A stretch of DNA of 64,000 bases from Hygrophila difformis (GCA_030278955.1 JAOANR010000010.1:23156444-23220443); one strand, 5' to 3'. Counted from the first letter of the stretch, positions 10,478 through 21,304 are shown. Numbers and translations are program-made. The notes: generated by a model not told the origin, from the letters alone.

Positions 10478-13400
10478 TCAGGATGGTCCTGCATCATTGT
10501 CTGGATCCTTAGGTGGTATGGATGGAGATTTCTTTAGATCCGAGACTAGGTTGGCAAGGATGTCTACCAATCTCGTACTGTTATACTGCTCCTGCCTCCT
10601 CAGTTCCATATCCCTTTCTCGTTCCTGTCTTCTCTCTTCAAGTTCTTCTCTTCTCAACCTTTCAAATCTTTCCATCTCTTCCCTTCTCATCCTTTCCTGT
10701 CTATCCCATTCTTCCTTCCTTATCTTCTCTTGCCTCTCCATCTCCTCTTTCCTGAGTTTCTCTTCAGTTTGAATCCTGACATGCTCAAGTTCAATCCTCT
10801 TCTGCTCCATTTCTCTTTGAACATGCTTGTCTTCTGACATAGTTTTCACTAGCATCTCCATGGACTGTGCAAAACTTTGGATTGAAGTACTCATATTCTG
10901 AGATTCATCCACAGATACTGTGTTCCTCATTGGCTGTCTCAAAGGTTGAGATGGTGCGGAAGTGTTCTCAAACTCTTCATCTTCTGGAATAGGATTCAAT
11001 GCAGGAGATGGAGTTACAGTCTTTGTCCTTTTTGTTGCGGTTCTTGACTGATATGATCTTGATTTTGAAGGAAGATTGACCCTTTTTGTCTTAGGAGATG
11101 GCACCTTTGATCCTGATCCTTCGGAAGTTTGTTCCTCTAAATCTGGCATTTGGTAAATCAACTCTCCCCTTAAAGTGTCTTCGGGTAATGGAATAGGAGG
11201 ATCTATCTTTATGATCTCTGGTAAAAATGGTGTGATAGAAACTCCTTGTTTCTCACAAAGTCTTCTGATTAAATTCGGATAAGCCAATGCTGCATCTTCT
11301 CCAACTCTTGACTTAATAACATTGAGAACATGGTGTGCAGCACTGCATTTCCTTCCTGACCATAACAATGCAAATCCCTCGAAAGTTCCGGCTGAGGGTC
11401 CTTGAAAATTTGTGGTAGGTCTGAGCTTTGAATAGTAGAAATCAAGTGTAGGCAGGTACTCAGGCTTCAAATTCTTCAATGGAATCTTATTCTGCTCAGT
11501 TCCTCTTTGTGTTGAACAGAATCCCAGTGCCATTTTTCTAGCATTAACAAGTTTATTTCCTTGAGTTTTCTTCCTCAGTAGGACCTCGGATTTGACTTAT
11601 GGCTGTTCTAACAAAGGTGCCTGTATCATATCATTTAGAGTTTCTACAGTGACTTGCACTGTTTTCCCTCTAATTCATGTTGTTTCTGCCTCAACATCAA
11701 AGTTAGCATAGAACTCCCTGGTCAGTTCCACATAACCACATTTGTTATTGTGTCTCATGAAAATGTCCCATTCATTGATCCTCCTCCAGTAGCTGATACA
11801 CTTATGATCCAGCCACTTGGGATGAAATCCTTTGTCCGGAACAATCATTTTGGACATCCCCAAGTAATTCTCCAATGCCTCCTTTCTTCCATTAAACTTA
11901 ACCTTGATTTCTTCTTCTGTAAATTCAGTCCTCTTTTCAATGCTATCAGGGATTGACAACCTCACCTTTGGACTATTCTTTCCCCAATAACTCGAAGGTA
12001 GCAATTCTGGGACATCTTTTCCGGGGGATGATCCTTCAGATGTATCTGATTCATTTCCCTCGGATTCTTGTGCTTCTTCTTGCTCATCCCCAGCATTCTC
12101 ATTTTCTTGTTCTTCTGTTTGGCCTCCTTCTTGAGCAGGTTCCTCGTTTTCTTCATGAACTTGTTCTGAGTTTTGCTCATGGTCAGGCTCTGGATGTTCT
12201 TCTTGAACTCTATCAGTGTCATCATGTTGTGAATTGCCTATACCTGAATCATAAATCAATGACGTGCTGGTATCTACCTTCTCAGTAACTCCAAGGCTAT
12301 GCTGATTTAAGATCTCTGTGGGATCTTCCTGTACAGGTTCGTTTAGTAGAAGATGAATAGCAGTAGATTCTGAATCTAGAAATCCTTTGACTCCAAAATA
12401 TTCTTCTACTCTCTTCTTCTGTTCTGCGGCCCATTCAGGATCATTCATCCTTACAATTGCTCTCTGAACTACTTCATCCCTGACTTGAGGTGGAAGGAGC
12501 CATTGATTCATTTGATTTTCAGCATTCGTCTGTGTTCTGAGATATTGACTGACAGTGTCTTCCATAAAATATTTTCTCTGCTGAGCTTCTTGAGTTTCAT
12601 TTCTCTGCACTTCTTCTTCATAAGCTTGAATTGCTAATGGAGATGGTTCCATTACTTGGTCAGAATTTATTTGTTGTTGGATTTCCTCTAACTCTGACTC
12701 AAGTTTAGCTGCATATTCACTTGCTTGTTCTGCTGAGGTGCGTGCATTCCCTCCTTCTCTAGCCAATTTTCTGAACTTTTTAATCAGTCCTTCCAGAGAG
12801 TAAGTCATGTTCCCGACTGTAGTTCCATGCAAGTTCATATCTTCAAAAGTTTGTAAATCTTCAAGTGACTGTTCCTGAAACGTGTCTGCCACTGATTTCT
12901 CAATTTGATTCACAAATTCTTGCTCATCTGCAGCTTGTTCTGGTGGTGTATCTTGTTCAGTTTCTTTTCCTGAAAATCCTTGTAAATCAATCTGACTTTG
13001 AATGAGATCCCTGTTGACCTGAGCTTGTTGATCTTCATCTTGCCCTTCTCTATCATCTTTTTCAGAAATCTGAACCAGTTGGAGATCAGTGCTTGGTCTA
13101 GTTGATCCTTGTTCATCAGGTTGATGTTCTTCAATACATGCTCTCCAGCCCTCTGGGTCTATATCCCCCACTTCCAAATTAGTGTAAGGAGTGAGCTCCA
13201 ACCTCTCTGTGTAGGGAACTATCCCTAGAGTTGGTTCGACTTTTTCTTCTTCAGAGCTGGTGTCAGGTACTACATATTTAGGCTTTCTAGCCTTCATCTT
13301 TATCCTGAACTTCTTAACTGGCTTTTCAGGTTCTTTTTCTTGTTGCTTTTCTTTCTCAGGAATGATTCCCAATTGTTCTACATTCTCAAGAGAAGACCCT

Positions 13401-15264
13401 TGCTGCTTAAATTCTTCAGGGTTGGTTTCCTTCTGCTCAGAAGGTAACCTTCCTCTCCTTTTGTAGGTAACAACTTCTTTCTTTTCTTGAGCTGATTGCA
13501 TAATCTCAACATCTTCATCCATCAAGTCTTTTGTCAAATCCAGAATTTCTTTGGTTGCTAGCTCATCTTCATTTTTCCTTTTCTTCGGAATTCGGCTAGC
13601 TTTCTCAGACCTGCTTGTCTCCACCTTCCTCCCAATCCTTTTCTTAGCTATTGGTACTTCATCTGAAGTGCTCGAACTGAGATTGTGTGACTTTCTCTTT
13701 TTGGTGGATACTTTATTTTTACCTTTCTTGTCTTGAGTTCTCATGAGTTCCTCCCATTCACGATCTGCCTTGCGTTTGTTTGCATAATAGCAATCCATAC
13801 TCTCTTGCAGAATCGGATGGATTTCATCATTTTCCTCATTCTTTTCTCCCACAATAGTTGTAATCTCATCAACTACTCTCATCTTCTCAATTCTTTGCTC
13901 ATCATCTGTACTGTCTTCATCTGAATCGTGCTTCTTAACACAGAAATTCTTGCCTAATCCCTTCAGCATGATATTCATTCCCTTTCTATTCAGATATTTC
14001 TCATTCCACGCATCCCAATCATCAATAATTACCTGCTGAATTCTTCCTTGTGTTTGATCAGTGTCGGGTCTGTGCTCCTTGTATGCATTTTCCCTGCACA
14101 TAGCATCATACCTGACATACTTCTCGATGAATTCTTTCTTCCTCTCCTGGACATATCCATGAACTTCCTATTGGAGAGTTGGAGGTAATCTCTTCATGAT
14201 CTTATTGGGTCTATCTGTAATGAGTAGATCTGCATCGGCTGGTGTTATTGATGGGGCTGAAATTTTTCTGAAATTCGCTACAGGTTCCAGTCCTTCATTA
14301 ACAACTGATTCTCTGAAAATATTCCTTACTATATTTTGTGGTGTCTGTTTTGCATCTGATCTCTGCTTCCTGTTTTTGCCTGATCTCTCAGCTTCTCTCT
14401 TCTCTGCATCCTTAATCCATGCTTGCTGTTCTGGCATCAAATCAGCAAACTCCTCCAAAGGAAATTCCTCATCAGGTTTCCTTATCAACCCTGGTTTAAG
14501 AATCCCTTTCCTTAGATCTTCCCCTTTTGACCATTTATTCATATACCTGATCCAGCTATTTCTAGCTTCCTGAATAATTCTAAGGACATCTTTCCAGACC
14601 GCCTGACCTTGTTTAGCTTTCTTGAAATAAGTCTCGAGGTCATGCCTTAAATTGATCCGAGCGTCAATAATCCTATCTAGGGCCAGATTTGTCAAGAAAT
14701 TCTGTTCAATGGGTCCCTTCTTGTCAGGAATGTTGGAGGCATGTATGCAGGGAGTGCCTGCTGAGCATCATAGACTCTAGCATTCCGGATTTCATTAAGT
14801 TTGCAGCAATATTTAGTGAGTCGCTTCACATATTTTGGTAGTGGTTGAGGATCAAAGTAATCCAACTCCAGCCCTGTCTGATCTTTTGGATTGATAATTC
14901 TGTAGCACTCCTGATTCCACTCAGCCATGCACTTCCTTTCCCTTTCCAAAATTCTTTCCAGTCTGATTTCATTAGGCAGATGCCTATCATTGATCAGAAT
15001 TATCATTTGATCATCCCAAAATCTATTCATCTTATTCCAGAATGCTTCTTCTAAATCAATCCTCAATGATTCCTTTTCCTTATCTGGTATATGTTGAAGC
15101 ATAAATGGGTTGATATAAAAGTCTGGAGGTGAAATTTGCATTGCTGTCCATCCACCACTTCTCCGAATAGTTTCTACCATGTTAACCGTTCTCGTCTTTG
15201 CCAAAAATGATTTCTCTTTCTTATCCGATTCTATATTTCGAGCTTGAAGTTCTTCATAGGTCAT
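10478..15264 (-). pseudogene. Giant third ORF of the Athila-type element (plant transposon-protein type)
   Basis: A chain of minus-strand frames of about 1,560 codons starts with ATG at 15264 (MTYEELQARN). It is broken by a frameshift near 14740, an in-frame TAG at 14168-14170, a frameshift near 11690 and an in-frame TAA at 11597-11599. The middle (14100-11900) is acidic and low-complexity with nuclear-signal-like KKRK clusters. Around 11750-11250 it resembles the 'putative plant transposon protein' domain of Athila 3' ORFs (ELTREFYANF, then an HHVLNVIKS/AYPNLIRRLCE part). The last 120 residues are a highly charged coiled coil of repeated RREEMER-like units. It stands where some Athila elements have an env-like ORF, but I see no signal peptide or membrane segment. 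The copia element's ORF at 49391-51768 has the same kind of domain. The breaks suggest inactivation, though the TAG could be read through. Confidence 0.6.
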
Positions 15265-15316
15265 CTTATGAATCCTTAAGAAACAAGAACAACTGGTAAA
15301 TTAGTGTCACCATACT

Positions 15317-15343
15317 CACATTTAGAGCTTGACTCTAAATGTG
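15317..15343. repeat. Perfect 11-bp hairpin, copy 1
   Basis: CACATTTAGAG and CTCTAAATGTG flank a 5-nt loop (CTTGA). It lies in the gap between the F-box cluster and the third ORF and is preceded by CACCATACT, as is copy 2 exactly 100 bp away. Read on the minus strand, stem plus flank (CTCTAAATGTGAGTATGGTGA) resembles the junction of internal region and 3' LTR at 9430-9455. Confidence 0.7.
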
Positions 15344-15416
15344 CAAATGATAAAAAGAAAAATAATACCAGATTTTCTTTTTATATTCATTATTCTATTC
15401 ATGATATCACCATACT

Positions 15417-15443
15417 CACATTTAGAGATTTGCTCTAAATGTG
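15417..15443. repeat. Perfect 11-bp hairpin, copy 2
   Basis: The same CACATTTAGAG/CTCTAAATGTG stem as copy 1, with loop ATTTG. On the minus strand it lies about 155 bp beyond the stop of the last F-box gene and about 150 bp before the ATG of the third ORF. It could be a processing or termination signal, or a leftover of an earlier polypurine-tract/LTR boundary. Confidence 0.7.
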
Positions 15444-15596
15444 AAGATTTCAATGCTGACTGAGTCTAATTTAATCAGAAAATAGCAGGAAATTCGAATT
15501 CAAAACATCATTAATCAAAAGCAAAACATATAATTCTTCAGATTCAAAATATGGAACTACAAAGCATGGTGTTTCTTATGACATTCAACCTATCAA

Positions 15597-16344
15597 TTAC
15601 AAATGAGGAGGTGTCTCTGCCTCAATTCCAAATCTGAGAAACAGATTACAATGCTCAGAGACTAAGCACCTCATACAGTAAATTGACACGACTCCATAGG
15701 TATTCCTTGAGGGACCATGATTGTTATCATAATAGCTCCTAAGGTCACAAAGTCTCTTCTTGGGTTGTCCTTGAAAGGGTGAGATGAATTCCTCATAACT
15801 CGATAACCACCCTCTGACTTGAAGTCGAAGATCCTTGAGTCTTCGTCTATTCTTGCACAGAGGAGCGAAGAGCCAAATTCCCTTCTCTTGCTCTTCCCTT
15901 TCATCCTTACTTAAGAGCATGAGAGCTTTTACATAGATGGATGGGGGGTGATTATCAGTAATTGCAGGTTTTAAGAGTTCAAATGCTGCTTGTTCATTCT
16001 TGTCTTTAACGAACAAACGCAATGCCTCATGTAACTGGTACATCCAATTTCCTGCATTTTTGCAGGTTTCAAGGAAAATGCTTTGTGTCTCTTCAAAAGT
16101 TCCCCATCCCCATGCTGTAAAGTCTTCAAGAGAAGCCTTTTTCAAGACTAAAGGATGATGAGTAGCTTTTTCAAGCTCTTTGCAGACCAGTTTACAATTA
16201 AAGACAGTCTCAAGGTGGTCAAATGCCAATCTTGATAAAATGTTTCCAAGAATCTCATAGGGAAGATCTGTGATCTGAGTTTCCCCCGATCCAGATTTCT
16301 CTATTGAAGTCCTTGGTTGCTTTGATGAAGTTCCAATTTCATAG
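15597..16344 (-). CDS. F-box protein, cluster copy 5 (exon without own first exon)
   Basis: This is a 748-nt exon starting after the splice acceptor TTCAG at 16345 and ending at 15597. Joined in phase to a 17-nt first exon of the type seen in copies 2 and 3 it would give about 254 residues. It has an F-box near the start (ITDLPYEILGNILSRL), the C..AGN motif (CKNAGNWMYQL) and an ELLKP....H.PS....LMLLS block, then a terminal C..C motif (CMRC). The layout resembles At2g35280-type plant F-box proteins, which act as substrate adaptors of SCF ubiquitin ligases by binding Skp1/ASK. No first exon is seen between it and copy 4, so it may be an alternative last exon of copy 3's unit. The frame is open throughout. 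F-box assignment is good; the splicing model is inferred. Confidence 0.65.
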
Positions 16345-16504
16345 CTGAATAAAGTTAAAAACAAAAATAGAATTAAAAACTTGAGAATGCAATTCATTAA
16401 TGGAAAAGGGATGTACAGTTTTGAATCATCCACATAATTCTCTGTCCCAAGACAAAAACACAAAAGATACAAGCAAAGAAAATATCAATCACTTGATTTC
16501 TAAA

Positions 16505-17258
16505 TTATTCTAATTCTAGTAGTTCTTCTTCATTCTGATCTTCTTCTGCATTGTTCCATTGCTCCCATTCAAATAATATGCCTAGTTCGCCGCTTGCTCT
16601 TCTGTATTGCTTGACATAATCAAACAGTTCACAAGGAATACACTCCATCCTTTCATTAAAAGGTAATTGCTGTCGCTCTTGGATGGAGTGATTCTTACAA
16701 AAACTCCTTTCCTCTTGATCAAGGAATGGGTTTGGGAACTTTTCACCATAAAGGAGCCAGTGAAGAACACTCATTTTTAAAAATAGAAGTTCAAAAGGAT
16801 CTTGAGTCACAGATTTGATCAATTGAATTCCTTCCTCATCCAGCTGCGGATCTTGTTTGGAAAGCAATAGAAAGGACCTTATGAAAGTGGTTGGTTTGTG
16901 TTTATCATCTAATCCGGGCTTAAGAATTTCATAAGCTTTTTCCTCATTTTTATCCTTGACAAAGGCTATCAATGCAGGCACAATATTAAACATATAATTG
17001 CCTGCATCCTGACATCTTTTAACGAATCTGACTTGGTTACTTGGGTAAGCATCTCCTCTCCAAACAGCACAAGTTTCCAAATTAGCTCTCTTTAGAGCTA
17101 ACGATGATCTGCTTGCTGAGAGGAATTGCTTAGAAGTTTCAGACGCTCTAAAAAGTGCCTTTATGCTTTCCATTCCTAGTCTTGACAGAATGTCTCCCAG
17201 TAACTCAATTGGTAAATCAAGTATTTGAGTTTCCAAGAGTTGAGGGTTTTCGACATTT
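16505..17258 (-). CDS. F-box protein, cluster copy 4 (exon without own first exon)
   Basis: A 754-nt exon after the acceptor CTTTTCAG at 17259-17266. With a 17-nt first exon the sum is divisible by three (about 256 residues). Domains in order: F-box (LDLPIELLGDILSRL), CQDAGNYMFNI, AYEILKPGLDDKHKPT followed by a leucine-rich FLLLS stretch, an FPNPFLDQE motif before a Cys/His pair (CKNH), CIPC, and an acidic tail (EEDQNEEELLELE). It is about half identical to copy 2 by eye, with the same motif spacing. Predicted role: ASK-binding adaptor of an SCF E3 ligase; the substrate is unknown. No first exon or TATA box is visible in the 190 bp separating it from copy 3, so it may be spliced to copy 3's first exon or be silent. 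Confidence 0.65.
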
Positions 17259-17449
17259 CTGAAAAGAAAAGGAGAAAAAACACAGAATTAAGAGTTAAAC
17301 TCAACATTTATGCAGTAATGAGATTACATTTTATTATCAAAATTAGGCTGCATTACATTGTACAAAAGATTTGATCTAGTGACAGTTTCAAAGTCAAAAA
17401 TTAGAAGACATGTCACATGCATCAATCTCTTTCTCCTTTGTCCAAAAGC

Positions 17450-18362
17450 TTATTCATTAATGCTATAATTATCATAGTTCTCTCCTGCTGCCATCCTAAA
17501 ATCAGCTATGGCTCTTTTTGTGTCACAGCAAAGATAGCAGACCTGATCGGCTGTATAGTATGATGGCCTATGGAAGGTTTCCTGATCATGAACTTCTATA
17601 ACACAAAATTCCCTATTTTTCTGCCCTAAAAATGGATTCGGGACATATTCCCATTCCGAAAGTAGGGTGAGAAGATTATATCTAAACTCAAAACTGTTTA
17701 ATCTATCACTTAAGATTGGACTAATTAAGCGAAGTCCAGCATCTATCTCTTCTCTAGAACTTTTACTTAGGCAGCATAAAGCTTTAAAATATTGAGAAAT
17801 CTTGAAGTTATCTTCTATTCCTTCATCTAGGATCTGAAATGCCTTGAATCCTTTCCCTTGTGTAAACAGTTCCAAAGCCTTGGGTAAGTTCAGAATATGA
17901 TTCTTAGCCTCTCTACAGGCATGTAGAAATTTGATTTTACCAGTGGATTCATTAGAGATTCTTTTAAAGGCCGGATCCTGTACATTAAATCTCCGGAGAA
18001 CAATAGGATATTTTGAGGCTATTGTAAATGTTGAACAGATTTGTTTGCACTTGAGCAGATCTTCAAAGCTGCTCTGCCCTACTCGTGACAGAATCTCCCC
18101 AAGGACATCCAATGGAAGATCAGTCAGGTGTAAAGCAGAGGACTCAGAAGGCTGCTCCTCACTGTTATTTAATCGAATTTTAAAGAAGAAAAATCAGTTG
18201 AAATTATACTCCAAGTTTTTCAATTAGGGAAGAACGAGAGTGGATGAAAGCTTAAACCCTAGTATGAGTAAAAACATTATAATGCAGAATGTAACAACTT
18301 GAAACATCAGGAAGAAATGCGATGAAAAATGAACGGAGAGCTTACGGGTTGTTGCTCGCCAT
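17450..18362 (-). CDS. F-box protein, cluster copy 3 (two exons)
   Basis: Exon 1 is 18346-18362 (17 nt, ATG GCG AGC AAC AAC CC, donor GTAAGC). The intron is 18162-18345 (184 nt, acceptor AACAG). Exon 2 is 18161-17450, predicting 242 residues starting MASNNPEEQP. The F-box (LTDLPLDVLGEILSRVGQSS) is followed by CREAKNHILNL, where AGN has become AKN, a QILDEGIEDN block, PNPFLGQ and CYLCC. It is the most diverged copy but open throughout. Upstream a TATATAAG box (18505-18515) and a CCTCGCTTTGT motif (18679-18688) suggest its own promoter. Its 5' leader (TCGAGAAGAAACCGCC) resembles that of copy 2, showing that the duplication included the promoter. Role: putative SCF adaptor. Confidence 0.75.
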
Positions 18363-18504
18363 TAGGATTGTTCCTGAAGCTGAGTGTTTCTGAAGAAGGG
18401 TTTCGCAATAGAGGAAGAAGAAGAACTTAAAAATGGCGGTTTCTTCTCGAGAGAGAATATGAAAAGATATGAAAATGATTTGAAAAGATAAAGAGGTTAT
18501 AGGT

Positions 18505-18515
18505 CTTATATAAAA
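18505..18515 (-). promoter_or_regulatory. TATA-like box for F-box copy 3
   Basis: Minus strand TTTTATATAAG, about 145 bp upstream of the ATG at 18362, with a pyrimidine-rich leader between. A CCTCGCTTTGT motif lies about 165 bp further upstream (18679-18688). Confidence 0.55.
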
Positions 18516-19103
18516 CAATGGGCTGGCCTAGTTAAAGAATAAAAAGTAGGGTACTCAAGTACTTAGAGTGTACTCACTCATTCTAGACCTGTCACATCAG
18601 TGCGTCTGGTTAATGATTTAAAAATTGAGTTAATGAACTCAAACAACATAAATTGGATAAAATTGGATTGGTTGAAAACAAAGCGAGGGGTAATCATTGA
18701 AAAGGATTAAGACTTCTAAATTGTATATTAAGACTGGTTAAATCTTCTTCACCAAATTCATCTTAATGCCTAACAAAAATCCACCCTTAACTTATTTATT
18801 TAAAGATTACCAATTCTTCCATCTCATTTCCTGATTTTACTTCCTCTTTTAATCTGAAGAATATTCAGTGGAGTGTTTGATCTAAGTTTCCTCTGATCCA
18901 AACTCCCTTGATAACATTCTCAGTTTTAAGAGAAACTTCCAATTTCATCTTTAATTCATATTTGAATTGAGTAAAGAAACTGATCGTACAAAATAGAAGG
19001 TAGGAGAATTGTAATACATGCAGTCCAAATGATCCAAAATACATCAGAATATCCAGGAATTACAAACATATATAATACTATAGAATTTTCTAGCTCTAAC
19101 TGC

Positions 19104-20195
19104 TCAGGGGTCAATTTCCTCATCATCGGAGTCGGTCCACATAAACTCATCAGGAAACACTTCACCACAATACAGTCTAAACTGCCTCACCATGTCAAAG
19201 AATTGACAAGGGATACAGTCCATCCTGATGTGTGGTGGTAGTAAGACTCGAACCTGCAAGGTGTGATCCTTACAGTAGCTCATCTCTGGTTGCCCTAGAA
19301 AAGGATTTGGGAGTTGAGGAATATGGGTGAACCAATGAAAAAGATAGATTTTGATGAAAACCACTTCTAAAACATTAGAAGCTACTGTTTGGACCAACTC
19401 TAATCCTTCTTCAATCCACTTATCCTCTTGTTTTGTTAATAGGAGCATCGTTCTGAGCAGAATAGTAGGTTCATGCCCATCATCTAGTCCTGGCTTGAGG
19501 ATTTCATATGCCTTCTTCTCATCTCTTTCCTCCACAAATGCCTTTAATGCAGGTTCAATGTTGAACATGAAGTTCCCTGCATTTTGACACTCTCGAATGA
19601 ATCTTTTCTGGTTGTCCGGATAAACGTCCTCTCTCCATCTCATACACGATTCCAAGTCCACTCTCTTGTATACAAGATGAGTTTTACTTGCGTGGTAAAA
19701 TAATGGAGAGACTTCTGCTATCCTGAAGAGCTCTCTAACATTTTCTTTTCCAATTCTTGATAGAATATCCCCCAACAACTCAGTGGGTAAATGGGATATT
19801 TGAGTTCTGATGCGCTGTGGATTCCTCGCATTTCTGTTTCCAGAAAATAATATGATAAGGAATACAGGGGAATACTTTTATGATGGAACCAGAATATTCG
19901 AAATGGGGGTTTCATTCCTAATATGAAGCTCCAAAGTCTCATATGGATAATGCATCGGTTACAACTAAAGATTTCAGAAAAGACTCTCTGGATTAATGAG
20001 TATAAAGAAACGGCTCTTAGTTATGAGGAATCTTAAATGATTAATGTTTCCGTTTTCTACAGCCATTCCCTGAAAAATATAGAATCATGAACCCTAGGTC
20101 TAGAAATGCAATCTGACAACAAACTTTGCAAAATAGAACTAAGAATAAAAGAAAGAAAGGATGAACGAGATTGCTTACGGATTGTTCTCGGCCAT
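19104..20195 (-). CDS. F-box protein, cluster copy 2 (two exons)
   Basis: Exon 1 is 20179-20195 (17 nt, ATG GCC GAG AAC AAT CC, donor GTAAGC). The intron is 19834-20178 (345 nt, acceptor AAACAG). Exon 2 is 19833-19104, predicting 248 residues starting MAENNPNARN. F-box: ISHLPTELLGDILSRIGKEN. Then CQNAGNFMFNIEPALKAF, AYEILKPGLDDGHEPT, LPNPFLGQPEMSYCKDH, MDCIPCQFF and an acidic tail (TDSDDEE). All motifs of the family are present. Upstream are a TATA-like GATAAAAATAGG (about 20327-20338) and CCTCGCTTCA (20489-20498). The residues NAR right after the intron match those after MAAAAP in intronless copy 1, which supports the splice model. Predicted SCF ubiquitin-ligase adaptor; target unknown. Confidence 0.8.
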
Positions 20196-20326
20196 GATCT
20201 TGCTTATGAGAATGGTTGAGAGTGATAAAAATGGTGTATGGCGATTTCTTCTTGAATAAGAGAAGAAAATCTGATGAAAATATTTGAAATGACAACTGAG
20301 AGGAATGACTGCAAGGACAGAGACGC

Positions 20327-20338
20327 CTATTTTTATCT
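20327..20338 (-). promoter_or_regulatory. TATA-like box for F-box copy 2
   Basis: Minus strand GATAAAAATAGG about 135 bp upstream of the ATG at 20195; a CCTCGCTTCA motif lies 150 bp further upstream at 20489-20498. Weaker match than the boxes of copies 1 and 3. Confidence 0.4.
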
Positions 20339-20563
20339 AAGGACTGCAGGGGTCAAGATAGTAAATCTTGTCTCTGCAGGGAGTAATGATTAAGCCTAAA
20401 ATAACCCTATTTTGGAAATTTTTATTTAAAAAGACAGATAAAAATCTAATGTAAAGGATAAGATCAATCAAGTTGTTTTCTTTAAAAATGAAGCGAGGAG
20501 TATATATATAGCAACACCAAAGGGCTTAGAATTTAGATACAAGTTAAGAGATTACATAATCGA

Positions 20564-21304
20564 TCAATTTGAATTTGAATCAGTTTCTAATTCTGACTCA
20601 GATTCCATTACATGCTCATTAAAATTTTCTCTTAATCTCCTAATTAAACTAGTAACCTCACAACACAAACTATGAATGTTTGTGGCACCATAGTCAAAGT
20701 GTGGAGGTTCCCTAACTAAGTCCCTGCTACGTGGCGCTAAATAATCACAGTACTCGCGATGTCCTTGTCCCCTAAAGGGATTAGGCTCTTCTTCGCTTTC
20801 ATTGAAAAACTTGCTGATCTTCGCCTCAATCTTGCGGATATGATCTTCATCTTTAAGGATTGATCCGAGAAGATACAATCCCTCATCAATTTCCTCAAGG
20901 CTCTCCAAACTCAAAAGAATGAAGGCCTTGATAAAGATTGAGGGGTGATGGTTGTCATCGATTCCAGGCTTAAGGACTTCAAAAGCGGCTTCCTTGAGCC
21001 CTGTATTGCAGAATCTCGAGAGTGCAGGTTCTAGCCTCAGCATGAAATTTCCCGCCTCTCTGCATCTTCGAAGTATTCGGACGTAATGAGAGTCAAGTGT
21101 CCTCTCTGCAGTCATCCGCCTCTCCACATTTGCTCTCCTCCATACTATAGGCGCCATACTTGCTCTGGCGAACTTTTTGCAAGTTGGGGCTAACCTGGCT
21201 ACATCCTTCATTTCTTCTCTTCCCAACCTTGAGAGAATATCTCCCAAGATTTCTTCAGGAATGTCTAGAATGGATGTTCTAGCATTTGGAGCTGCTGCGG
21301 CCAT
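20564..21304 (-). CDS. F-box protein, cluster copy 1 (intronless, 246 aa)
   Basis: A single open frame from ATG at 21304. The F-box spans residues 12-55 (ILDIPEEILGDILSRLGREE), CREAGNFMLRL is at 81-91, and the FEVLKPGIDDNHHPSIFIK block at 108-126 is followed by a leucine-rich helix. NPFRGQGHREYC is at 175-186, a CC pair at 214-215, and a Ser/Glu-rich acidic tail ends the protein. This layout is that of At2g35280-type plant F-box proteins. It is the first gene after pol and sits about 145 bp from the CTCGC dyad cluster. Its N-terminus MAAAAPNAR aligns with MAENNP-NAR of copy 2 exactly where copy 2 has its intron, so an intron was lost here or gained there. Predicted ASK1-binding SCF adaptor; substrate unknown. 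Confidence 0.85.
   Translation of the reverse strand: MAAAAPNARTSILDIPEEILGDILSRLGREEMKDVARLAPTCKKFARASMAPIVWRRANVERRMTAERTLDSHYVRILRRCREAGNFMLRLEPALSRFCNTGLKEAAFEVLKPGIDDNHHPSIFIKAFILLSLESLEEIDEGLYLLGSILKDEDHIRKIEAKISKFFNESEEEPNPFRGQGHREYCDYLAPRSRDLVREPPHFDYGATNIHSLCCEVTSLIRRLRENFNEHVMESESELETDSNSN

Noticed and set aside
10478..15264. Env-like (retrovirus envelope) protein
   Set aside because: No signal peptide, membrane segment or cleavage site seen; the sequence is acidic and coiled-coil, and resembles the plant transposon-protein region instead.
15597..21304. F-box cluster as a resident host locus with retroelements on both sides
   Set aside because: The two LTRs are near-identical and flanked by the same 5-bp duplication in a LINE whose frame resumes, so the cluster lies within one insertion.
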